The position numbers and the translations under genes were made by a program. A DNA stretch of 5,535 nt. Source: Kiritimatiellia bacterium. GTDB taxonomy: Bacteria > Verrucomicrobiota > Kiritimatiellia > RFP12 > UBA3636. Each line of letters opens with the position of its first letter. Within the stretch, counting starts at the first letter, position 1. Below the pieces are notes generated by a model that saw only the letters and a list, made by a program, of their open reading frames with translations, had not been told where the DNA came from and searched no databases. Positions 1 through 5,500 of this stretch are shown here, one piece after another. The stretch covers positions 1 to 5,535 of the forward strand of contig JAEDLN010000160.1 in assembly GCA_016295275.1 (NCBI GenBank), given 5' to 3'.

Positions 1-149
1 TCCCATGCAGACCAGCTGTGCCGACGGCGCGGCCTGGTTCAAGCAGCAGGGGCGGTATGAGACCGCGCAACGGGGCACGGGCGGTGCGCACGGCGAGAAG
101 GCACGGGAAGGGGGCGGGATGGCAAGCCGCGCACCGCGACAAGGCATCG
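1..149. other. Non-coding GC-rich flank beyond the operon terminator
   Basis: I find no supportable gene here. The plus strand is G-rich, for example the purine-rich run at 107-119. One plus frame is closed by TGA at 58-60 and the other two stay open only because GC-rich DNA has few stops. A minus-strand frame starting at 147 is open to the window edge, but its translation is Pro/Cys/Arg/Ala-rich low complexity with no recognisable domain. Two short modules, TGGCAAGCCGCG (120-131) and GCCGCGCACCG (126-136), recur in the far flank at 5501-5512 and 5467-5477, which points to an intergenic repeat family rather than coding DNA. The 3' tail of a plus-strand gene or the 5' end of a minus-strand gene at the very edge cannot be excluded. 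Confidence 0.55.
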
Positions 150-182
150 AAAAAGGACGAAGCAAGGGGCTTGCTTCGTCCT
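150..182 (-). terminator. Intrinsic (rho-independent) terminator of the operon
   Basis: On the minus strand AGGACGAAGCAAG pairs perfectly with CTTGCTTCGTCCT (13 bp, 154-166 with 170-182) around a CCC loop. It is followed at once by a run of T residues (150-154, the first of them shared with the stem foot). It begins 27 nt after the TAA of the PpiC gene. The plus-strand reading of the same hairpin is followed by CGAAAG, not a T run, so it should act in one direction, ending minus-strand transcription of the four genes. Confidence 0.93.
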
Positions 183-209
183 CGAAAGATCCGGAGTCGT
201 CCGGTTCGG

Positions 210-1082
210 TTATTTTTCGATTTTTGCCTTGGAGCGGAGATCGGCGACATATTCGCTGAGTTTCTTTCCGCGGCGTTCGTGGCGGAGAACGTCAAGCACC
301 TGATCGGCGACCTCGTCGTATTCCGGAATGGCTTCCTTTTGTTCTTCGTTTTTGTAGATGATATGGTATCCGAATTGCGTCTTGATGATATCGGAGAGCC
401 CACCGACGGGCATGGAAAAAGCCGCTTCATCGAATTCCTTCACCATCATACCGCGGGAGAACCAGCCGAGGGAGCCGCCGGCTTGTTTGCCGGAAGGGCA
501 ATCGGAGTGGGCGGCGGCCTCTGTTGCAAAGTCGGAACCGGCGGCAACGCGTTCGCGGATTTCGCGAATCTTGGAAATAGCCGCGAGATCGTCGCTTGGC
601 GAAGCGCTTTTCGGGGTGACGAGGATATGTTGGCAACGGACCTGCGCTTCCTTTCCGAATTCGGCGCGGTGTTCTTTGAAGTAGGCCTCGGCCTCGGCGG
701 GAGTCGGATCGGGTGTTTCGGACGTGATTTTGGCAACAAGTTTGTCGACCTTCCGTCCGCGACGGATTTCATTACGGAGCTGGACGATATTCTGTCCCTG
801 TTTGGAAATGATTTCACGAAGTTTTTCCGCGCCGCCGGCTTGCTGTTCCATGGCGCGAATCGATTCGTCGATTTCCTCTTCGGTAACGGGGATATCCAGA
901 CGGTTGGCTTCTCCGAACAGGAGGAAGGTGCCGATGACCTGCTCTTCCGCGCGGGCCTTCAACGATTCGAGGCTAGCCTTGATTTGATCTTGAGGAATGC
1001 CGTGTGTCACGTAAAAATGAATCAAGCGATTCAGTTCGTATTCTACGGCTTTCTGGGGAATTTCTTCTCCGTTGACTTTCAT
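210..1082 (-). CDS. Cytosolic parvulin-type (PpiC) peptidyl-prolyl cis-trans isomerase
   Basis: This 290-residue protein is predicted to catalyse cis-trans isomerisation of Xaa-Pro bonds and assist folding. Residues 1-120 form a helical SurA/PrsA-like N-terminal chaperone region beginning with the usual VNGEEI motif. The parvulin domain spans about 146-245, with H152 (QHILV), C195 in SDCPSGKQAGGSLGWF, the hydrophobic pocket M213/F217/F222, and H240 in FGYHII. These align with Pin1 H59, C113, M130/F134 and H157, so it should be active. A charged helical tail follows. There is no signal peptide or membrane segment, and none can be added: the in-frame codon ten before the ATG is the TAA of the GlyRS gene. 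A cytosolic location is therefore inferred, unlike SurA or PrsA. The gene is the last of the operon, 27 nt after GlyRS, and is followed by the terminator. No Shine-Dalgarno sequence is visible, so translational coupling to GlyRS is possible. Confidence 0.93.
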   Translation of the reverse strand: MKVNGEEIPQKAVEYELNRLIHFYVTHGIPQDQIKASLESLKARAEEQVIGTFLLFGEANRLDIPVTEEEIDESIRAMEQQAGGAEKLREIISKQGQNIVQLRNEIRRGRKVDKLVAKITSETPDPTPAEAEAYFKEHRAEFGKEAQVRCQHILVTPKSASPSDDLAAISKIREIRERVAAGSDFATEAAAHSDCPSGKQAGGSLGWFSRGMMVKEFDEAAFSMPVGGLSDIIKTQFGYHIIYKNEEQKEAIPEYDEVADQVLDVLRHERRGKKLSEYVADLRSKAKIEK

Positions 1083-1109
1083 GGCAAGAACGTATGGGTA
1101 TCGAGGTGA

Positions 1110-2687
1110 TTAGAGTGTGATGGCCTTGCGGATATAGGCGGGGAGTTCGGCGATCGGGAGGCGGATCTGTTCCATGGAATCGCGGAGGCGCACGGTAACC
1201 GTATCGTTTTCGAGGGTATCGAAATCGACCGTCACGCAGAACGGGGTTCCGACTTCATCCTGGCGGCGGTAGCGGCGTCCGATGGCGCCCGTTTCGTCCC
1301 ATGCGCACTTCCAATCGCGGCGAAGGTCGGTAAAGAGTTTCCAGGCCTTTTCGCGCAGTTCCGGCTTGTTTTTGACGAGCGGGAGGACGGCGACCTTGAT
1401 CGGTGCCAGGGCGGGGGCGAAGTGGAGAACTGTGCGGATATCTTCCTTGCCTTTGCCGTCGACGAGTTTTTCTTCGTCGTAGGCATTGCAGATCAGGGCG
1501 AGAGCGAGACGGTCGGTACCGGCGGAAGGTTCGATGACATGGGGGACGTAGCGGCCGAGGAAGAGGTCTTCGACGAACTGTTCGGCGGCGGCAGCGTCCT
1601 TGCCGCGGGACGTCCAATCGGCGACGACCTTTGCCTTGAAGGCGTCCTTTGCCTCTTGGGACATTTCGGCGCAAACGAGGCGGAGGCGGTCATCCTGCAC
1701 CTGCATGGACTTTCCGGAGAATTTCTGATGTTGGGAGAGGTCGAAGTCCGAACGGGCGGCGATACCTTCGAGTTCCTGGACACCGAAGGGGAATGCGTAT
1801 TCGATATCGACGCAAGCGCGTGCGTAGTGAGCGAGTTCGTCCTTGGTCTGCCAGTAGAGGTGGAGATCCTCTTGCGGGAGACCGGCGAGTTTGTACCAAG
1901 CGAGGCGCTGTTCGACCCAATAGCGGTGCCAGACTTCCCAGCCCCAGTTTTCCTGCGGTTCGCCGTTCAGATCCGGATTGTCTGCGAGGGTGGCGACCTT
2001 TCCGCAGATCAGTTCGACGGCTTCATCGGGGCGGATGAAGAATTCGAGTTCCATCTGTTCGAATTCGCGGGAGCGGAAGGTGTAGTTGCGGGGATTGATT
2101 TCGTTCCGGAAGGATTTTCCGGATTGGGCAACTCCGAAAGGCACCTGTTTCCGGGCAGTCGAGAAGATATTGGTAAACTGGGCGAAGATGGCCTGCGCGG
2201 TTTCCGGGCGAAGGTAGGCGACGGCGGAGTCGTCTTCGACAGGTCCGACGTACGTTTTGAACATCAAGTTGAACGAGCGGGGCTCGGTAAGATTCTTGGA
2301 GCCGCAAGCCGTACAGACGGTTCCCTCGGGGAGCTGGAAGGTTTTTCCCGTTTGGATCAGTTTTTTGCCTTGTTCCTCGCAGAGCTGGTCGGCACGAAAC
2401 CGTTTCTTGCAGTCTTTGCAGTCGACCATGGGATCGGCGAAGCCGGCGGCGTGGCCGGAGGCCTCCCAAATCCGGGGGTGCATGATGATGGTGGCATCGA
2501 GCCCGACGACATCGTTCCGCCATTGCACCATGAAATGCCACCAGGCGTCACGGATATTGCGTTTCAATTCGGAACCGAGAGGACCGTAATCCCAGAAGCC
2601 GTTGATACCGCCGTAGATTTCGGAGGACGGGAAGATGATTCCGCGGCGTTTGCAAAGGGAAGAGATCTGTTCAAGATTTTTTTCCAT
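1110..2687 (-). CDS. glyQS: Glycyl-tRNA synthetase, alpha2 (eukaryote/archaeal-like) type
   Basis: The 525-residue protein charges tRNA-Gly with glycine at ATP expense in the cytosol. The N-terminus carries the family signature around CKRRGIIFPSSEIYGGINGF (12-31), followed by FWDYGPLG. A zinc ribbon is formed by C90, C93, C125 and C128. Class II motif 2 is FRNE (193-196) before the NPRNYTFRSREFEQME stretch, preceded by RPETAQ (160-165). ELEGIAARSDFDL begins at 305. Motif 3 is SAGTDRLALAL (388-398) with R393. The anticodon-binding domain begins near 427 and includes GRRYRRQDEVGTPFCVTVD. Length and domain order fit the dimeric single-chain family, not the alpha2beta2 GlyQ/GlyS form. The frame stays open to an ATG at 2903, but those 72 extra codons overlap the aminotransferase gene and read as Arg/Pro/Ser-rich noise, so the ATG at 2687 is chosen. 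The 77-nt leader has no T-box-like structure and no Shine-Dalgarno sequence. Confidence 0.97.
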   Translation of the reverse strand: MEKNLEQISSLCKRRGIIFPSSEIYGGINGFWDYGPLGSELKRNIRDAWWHFMVQWRNDVVGLDATIIMHPRIWEASGHAAGFADPMVDCKDCKKRFRADQLCEEQGKKLIQTGKTFQLPEGTVCTACGSKNLTEPRSFNLMFKTYVGPVEDDSAVAYLRPETAQAIFAQFTNIFSTARKQVPFGVAQSGKSFRNEINPRNYTFRSREFEQMELEFFIRPDEAVELICGKVATLADNPDLNGEPQENWGWEVWHRYWVEQRLAWYKLAGLPQEDLHLYWQTKDELAHYARACVDIEYAFPFGVQELEGIAARSDFDLSQHQKFSGKSMQVQDDRLRLVCAEMSQEAKDAFKAKVVADWTSRGKDAAAAEQFVEDLFLGRYVPHVIEPSAGTDRLALALICNAYDEEKLVDGKGKEDIRTVLHFAPALAPIKVAVLPLVKNKPELREKAWKLFTDLRRDWKCAWDETGAIGRRYRRQDEVGTPFCVTVDFDTLENDTVTVRLRDSMEQIRLPIAELPAYIRKAITL

Positions 2688-2764
2688 AATAGAGAGAGGC
2701 TTTTGGGGTGGAACAATATGAAACGGATCCGTCAGGGAGTTGACGGAAAAAGGGTGGTGATTTG
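2688..2764 (-). other. Spacer before GlyRS with a 7-bp hairpin
   Basis: This 77-nt spacer contains TCCGTCA / TGACGGA (2728-2734 with 2741-2747), a perfect 7-bp stem with a 6-nt loop. On the minus strand the T run lies 5' of the hairpin (2748-2752), not 3', so it is not an intrinsic terminator for the operon. It may be an mRNA processing or stability element. The palindrome CGGATCCG overlaps its downstream side. I see no convincing promoter and no Shine-Dalgarno sequence before the GlyRS ATG; the bases just upstream read CCTCTCTCTATT. Confidence 0.45.
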
Positions 2765-3943
2765 TCAGGATTGGGCGTTTGCCGCGCGAAGGGAATCGCA
2801 GAATTGAGCGAGGCGGTTGACGCCCTCTTCGATTTCCTCGAGGGAGCAGGCGTAGGAGAGACGAATGCAATCGGGTGCGCCGAAAGCGGTTCCCGGGACG
2901 CAAGCGACATGCTTTTCATTCAGCAAGCGCTTGCAGAAGGTTACGGAATCGAGACCGAAAGCCTTCACATTCGGGAAGATATAGAAAGCGCCATCTGGGC
3001 GCATGACGCGGATGCCGCGGATTTTCTTGAGTTTGCGGTAGATGAAGACGGAGCGCTTCCGGAATGCCGCGAGCATTGGCTGGATGGCCTCCTCGCCCTT
3101 TGTAAGGGCTGCGAGGGCGGCATATTGGGACGGGGTGGAGGGGTTCGAGGCGCAGTGGCTCTGAACGGTTGTCATGGCCTTGATGACCTCGATGGGACCG
3201 GCGCAGTATCCGATTCGCCAACCGGTCATGGAGTAGGTTTTGGAGACGCCGTTGCAGGTGAGGGTCCGGGCCTTGATCTCGGGAGAAAGGGATGCTATCG
3301 AAACGAACGGCGAATCGGTCCAAATCATGCGTTCGTACATTTCGTCGGCGATGATCCAGAGATTGTGCCGGACGCAGACGTCGCCAATTGCGCGGAGTTC
3401 GTCGGCGGAGTAGGTGGCACCCGTCGGGTTGGAAGGGTAGTTCAGGACGAGAACCTTTGTCTTCGGCCGGATTGCCTTCTCGAGGGCGGCCGGAGTCAGC
3501 TTGAAATTGTTGGATTGTTTGGTTTTGATAAAGCGTGGCTTTCCGCCGGCGATTCGCACCATTTCGGGATAGGAGAGCCAAAACGGGGAAGGGATCAAGA
3601 CCTCGTCGCCGCGATTCAAAAGGGCGAGAAACGCATTGGCAAGCGATTGTTTTCCGCCGCTTGAGATGATGACTTGCGAAGGATCGTACCGGATGTTGTT
3701 CTCTCGGAGAAGCTTATCGGCGACGGCCTTGCAAAGTTCGGGGATGCCGCGAGCCGGCGTGTATTTGGTTTTTCCTTCGGCGATTGCCTTTGTGGCAGCG
3801 TCCTTGATGATTTGCGGGGTATCGAAATCGGGTTCGCCGGCGGCGAACGAGCATACATGGATACCTTGGGCGGACAGTTCTTTTGCTTTTGCCGAGATGG
3901 CGAGCGTCAGAGAAGGTTGGATAAGTTCAAGCGTAGCGTTCAT
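2765..3943 (-). CDS. aspC: PLP-dependent class I aminotransferase, aspartate aminotransferase-like
   Basis: The 392-residue protein is a fold-type I PLP aminotransferase predicted to move the amino group between aspartate and 2-oxoglutarate; the related 1-beta subgroup can also use prephenate. Visible landmarks are AAGEPDFDTP (34-43), YTPARGIPEL (61-70), the GGKQ motif (96-99) seen in Thermus-type AspAT, PFWLSYPEM with W122, NYPSNPTG with N172, D200 in IADEMYE with Y203, and the Schiff-base lysine K235 in SKTYSMTGWRIGY. Near the end is R361 in IRLSYA, which binds the substrate alpha-carboxylate. All key residues are intact. The open frame extends to an ATG at 4045, but the 34 added residues run through the structured spacer and show no family similarity; MNATLELIQPSLTLAISAKA is the typical N-terminus. 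The stop is TGA. Substrate choice (Asp, aromatic or prephenate) cannot be settled from sequence alone. Confidence 0.94.
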   Translation of the reverse strand: MNATLELIQPSLTLAISAKAKELSAQGIHVCSFAAGEPDFDTPQIIKDAATKAIAEGKTKYTPARGIPELCKAVADKLLRENNIRYDPSQVIISSGGKQSLANAFLALLNRGDEVLIPSPFWLSYPEMVRIAGGKPRFIKTKQSNNFKLTPAALEKAIRPKTKVLVLNYPSNPTGATYSADELRAIGDVCVRHNLWIIADEMYERMIWTDSPFVSIASLSPEIKARTLTCNGVSKTYSMTGWRIGYCAGPIEVIKAMTTVQSHCASNPSTPSQYAALAALTKGEEAIQPMLAAFRKRSVFIYRKLKKIRGIRVMRPDGAFYIFPNVKAFGLDSVTFCKRLLNEKHVACVPGTAFGAPDCIRLSYACSLEEIEEGVNRLAQFCDSLRAANAQS

Positions 3944-4061
3944 AGTCTGCTTGAGAAAACAATCCGAAATAGTGTTTGGGAGGAGGTGAAACGGGAAAAA
4001 GGATATGCGCCGATGCCCGCGCCGGAAATCGGCGCGGCACGGCAAAACCCGGGAGGATCGA
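3944..4061 (-). promoter_or_regulatory. Structured spacer between NDK and aminotransferase, possible attenuator
   Basis: The 118-nt spacer can form two mutually exclusive 8-bp stems. One pairs CCGCGCCG (4017-4024) with CGGCGCGG (4030-4037) around 5 nt. The other pairs GCGCCGAT (4007-4014) with ATCGGCGC (4028-4035) around 13 nt. On the minus strand the second stem is followed, after ATATCC, by five T residues (4000-3996), so it resembles a weak intrinsic terminator, while the first would break it. The leader also contains CACCTCCT, matching the 16S rRNA 3' tail rather than a Shine-Dalgarno sequence. No clear ribosome site precedes the ATG at 3943. An attenuation role is inference only. Confidence 0.4.
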
Positions 4062-5198
4062 TTATGAGCAGTACTTGTGGATAATGGGGCTCATATTGTC
4101 GCCGGCGATATCGATGATCTTCATTTCGCGGGCCGCATTTTCCGGGGAATCGGACGCATGGGCGGCATTGATCATGATATTGGTGCCGAATTCGCGGCGG
4201 ACGGAGCCCGGCCGCGCCTTCGATGGATCGGTTGCACCGAGGAGATCGCGGATTTTGAGAACGGCGTTTTCGCCCTCATAGACAAGGGCAAGGCATTCGG
4301 CGCCGGCACGGTTCTGTTTTTCGTTTTCCGGAACGGCGGACGGACGAAAGCCGGTCATGAATTCCACGATATCTTCGAACTGGTTCTTTGCAAATTGCGG
4401 TGCGATCGTCTGGCAGAGACCGAAAACGCTTTGTTCGTCGACCTCGAAGCCGAGTTCCCGGGAAACGGCGCCGGCAACGCGCTTGGCGCCAAACAGCGGA
4501 AACTTTTCGGTCAGCGATTGAACGACGGGACCGTAGAATTGTTCGGCTTGCGCGACCGTCATTGCGAATTTTTTGACGCAAATGACATGAAGACCGGCGG
4601 AGGAGAGAACGTCGATTATATTTCCGGCGCGGAGGGAAGGGCGCTGAAAGTTATCCGGCTTGAGCATAACGAGCGTGCGTTCGTACCCGTGGGCATTGAT
4701 GATGCCGCTCTCGGCCATATGGTTTGCGAGGATCTTCAGGGTGGCGATTGCGAACGAGCGTGTAGGGGAGACCAAAACGGCCGGTTCGAAATAGGAGACG
4801 TTTCCGGCGGCGTCGGTGATATAGTCGCCGAAGGTTTCGCGGACGGTTTGACCGCCGCCCCAGCGGAGTGTCACGGAGCCTGTGACTTCCCAAATTTTAC
4901 GGATGGCGTCCTCGCCTTCGAAAAGGAGGCACATGCAACGATGCGGACGACCATTTGGCTTGGTCGGCGCATATTCGCGCATAATATAATCGTAAAGGAG
5001 CTTATCGATTTTCGGATCGGAATCGGTCCGAGAGATAACCGCGTTGGCGTACTCTTCGGCCAATGCCTGCGAGGGGCCAAACATCCGGGCCGCGACCAGT
5101 TTCAGATCGGTTCGGCTCAGATAGCGGGCGATAACGCCGCCTGTTCTGGACTTACGGATTGTGTACGGATTAATGAGAACGTATGCGAGTTCTTTCAT
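4062..5198 (-). CDS. ndk: Two-domain nucleoside diphosphate kinase with degenerate N-terminal domain
   Basis: NDK transfers the gamma-phosphate of ATP to NDPs through a phosphohistidine. This protein has 378 residues, whereas ordinary NDKs have about 140-150, because two NDK-like domains are joined. The C-terminal domain (about 173-378) keeps the catalytic set: K180 in MLKPDNFQR, T323, R334 in GSVRREFG, N344, H347 in NAAHASDS and E358, matching human NM23 K12, T94, R105, N115, H118 and E129. The N-terminal domain (about 1-160) matches in VLINPYTIR, LLFEGEDAIRKI and TVRETFG but has N10 in place of the lysine and a hydrophobic residue near L142 in place of the histidine, so it should be inactive. 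The K-to-R distance in the C-domain is 154 residues against 93 in NM23, an insertion of about 61. First gene of the operon; ATG at 5198 has only a weak GGA upstream. Function of the N-domain is unknown; a structural or regulatory role is inferred. Confidence 0.88.
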   Translation of the reverse strand: MKELAYVLINPYTIRKSRTGGVIARYLSRTDLKLVAARMFGPSQALAEEYANAVISRTDSDPKIDKLLYDYIMREYAPTKPNGRPHRCMCLLFEGEDAIRKIWEVTGSVTLRWGGGQTVRETFGDYITDAAGNVSYFEPAVLVSPTRSFAIATLKILANHMAESGIINAHGYERTLVMLKPDNFQRPSLRAGNIIDVLSSAGLHVICVKKFAMTVAQAEQFYGPVVQSLTEKFPLFGAKRVAGAVSRELGFEVDEQSVFGLCQTIAPQFAKNQFEDIVEFMTGFRPSAVPENEKQNRAGAECLALVYEGENAVLKIRDLLGATDPSKARPGSVRREFGTNIMINAAHASDSPENAAREMKIIDIAGDNMSPIIHKYCS

Positions 5199-5217
5199 GG
5201 GATTTCCGTTTTATGCG

Positions 5218-5233
5218 TTGCAATGGTTTGCAA
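5218..5233. repeat. Doubled TTGCAA palindrome at the operon start, possible operator
   Basis: TTGCAA occurs at 5218-5223 and again at 5228-5233, separated by TGGT. Because the hexamer is itself a palindrome, the 16 bp form both a direct and an inverted repeat. It touches the proposed -10 hexamer (5233-5238) and covers the expected transcription start, a typical place for a repressor site. No regulator is identified. Confidence 0.4.
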
Positions 5234-5262
5234 TCCTATCAAAAAAAGAAACTATCGTCCAA
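5233..5262 (-). promoter_or_regulatory. Putative sigma70-like promoter of the operon
   Basis: Reading the minus strand, TTGGAC (5262-5257) and TAGGAT (5238-5233) are separated by 18 nt. The -10 matches the consensus at 4 of 6 positions and the -35 at its TTG only. The T-rich spacer stands out from the surrounding GC-rich DNA. Transcription would start near 5226, giving a leader of about 28 nt before the ATG at 5198. No other candidate of this quality lies upstream of the first gene. Promoter rules of this lineage are unknown, so the call is tentative. Confidence 0.4.
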
Positions 5263-5275
5263 TAGCAAAACCGGG

Positions 5276-5335
5276 GTGGCGAGGGTGAGGGTGGCGGGGG
5301 TGAGGGCGGCGGGGGTGTGAGTGGGGGGCGGGGTG
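5276..5335 (+). repeat. 15-bp G-rich tandem repeat with G-quadruplex potential
   Basis: Units of 15 bp start at 5276, 5291, 5306 and 5321. The first two differ at one position (GTGGCGAGGGTGAGG and GTGGCGGGGGTGAGG), the third at three further positions, and the fourth is strongly diverged. Including bases up to 5345, 57 of 70 bases are G or C and 47 are G. From 5273 to 5338 there are nine runs of three or more G separated by 1-7 nt, including three runs joined by single-nucleotide loops at 5323-5338, so several overlapping quadruplexes could form on the plus strand. The minus strand translates to Pro-rich junk in more than one frame, which argues against coding. Confidence 0.75.
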
Positions 5336-5347
5336 GGGAGCCCCCAC
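5333..5347. repeat. AGC-loop hairpin, copy 1
   Basis: GTGGGG-AGC-CCCCAC forms a 6-bp stem with a 3-nt loop. It shares the 11-bp core GGGGAGCCCCC with the copy at 5486-5500, and the second pair of the stem is T-A here but C-G there, a compensatory change that keeps the stem. It directly follows the G-rich tandem repeat. Confidence 0.5.
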
Positions 5348-5384
5348 GGGCGATAGCGGCCAAGCATCGCGCCGTGGCCGTGCA

Positions 5385-5451
5385 TAATGCGCGTGGGTAA
5401 TGCGCCTGCGAATTTCGCGGGTGTAATGGCGGCGCGATAATGACATCGCGC
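5385..5451 (+). repeat. Degenerate 13-14 bp periodic repeat beginning TAATG
   Basis: TAATG occurs at 5385, 5398, 5424 and 5438, and the intervening unit at 5411 starts with the related AATTT. The units are therefore 13, 13, 13, 14 and 14 bp long, each with a short AT-rich start and a GC-rich remainder. The first two share TAATGCGC. The array overlaps the hairpins at 5403-5423 and 5430-5453. Confidence 0.35.
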
Positions 5452-5485
5452 TGGGTGCGCGGCCCTGCCGCGCACCGTGCTGCGG

Positions 5486-5500
5486 GCGGGGAGCCCCCGC
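5486..5500. repeat. AGC-loop hairpin, copy 2
   Basis: GCGGGG-AGC-CCCCGC is the partner of the copy at 5333-5347, with one compensated stem pair. It is followed at 5501 by TGGCAAGCCGCG, a 12-bp module also present at 120-131 in the opposite flank of the window, in the same orientation. Confidence 0.5.

Larger units (their letters stand above)
5333..5500 (+). other. Run of six consecutive hairpins in non-coding DNA
   Basis: No gene is supported from 5270 to 5535. Predicted stems are: 5333-5347 (6 bp, AGC loop); 5357-5380 (6 bp, 12-nt loop); 5403-5423 (9 pairs, two of them G-U, ATT loop); 5430-5453 (9 pairs, one G-U, 6-nt loop); 5454-5476 (10 perfect GC-rich pairs, CCT loop); 5486-5500 (6 bp, AGC loop). 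The fourth and fifth abut with no gap. The G-U pairs work only in a plus-strand transcript. No T run or promoter is seen for it. It could be a structured RNA, a dispersed repetitive element or simply GC-rich DNA folding by chance. Confidence 0.4.

Noticed and set aside
1..147. Minus-strand frame from an ATG at 147, open to the window edge
   Set aside because: Lies just after a strong terminator, low-complexity composition, and contains intergenic repeat modules.
18..1109. 363-codon plus-strand open frame opposite the PpiC gene
   Set aside because: Antisense shadow: the minus-strand protein has an intact parvulin domain, while this translation shows no family motif and starts in non-coding DNA.
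1083..1112. GlyRS and PpiC in the same reading frame, separated by one TAA and nine sense codons
   Set aside because: A readthrough fusion is conceivable, but a shared frame occurs by chance one time in three and nothing indicates stop-codon recoding.
2688..2764. T-box riboswitch controlling GlyRS
   Set aside because: The spacer is too short for a T-box, with one simple hairpin and no terminator on the minus strand.
1422..2807. 461-codon plus-strand open frame opposite GlyRS
   Set aside because: Antisense of a well-conserved synthetase; long because codons giving antisense stops are rare in the real gene.
2688..2903. N-terminal extension of GlyRS to an ATG at 2903
   Set aside because: Overlaps the aminotransferase coding end and lacks family similarity; the family N-terminus starts at 2687.
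3981..4067. Plus-strand AGGAGGTGA followed by a 20-codon frame (ATG at 4005)
   Set aside because: The SD-like motif is 18 nt from the ATG, too far, and the peptide is Arg-rich noise encoded across the hairpins; probably chance.
4077..5288. 403-codon plus-strand open frame opposite NDK, ending in the G-rich repeat
   Set aside because: Antisense shadow with no recognisable domain; it runs through the promoter region.
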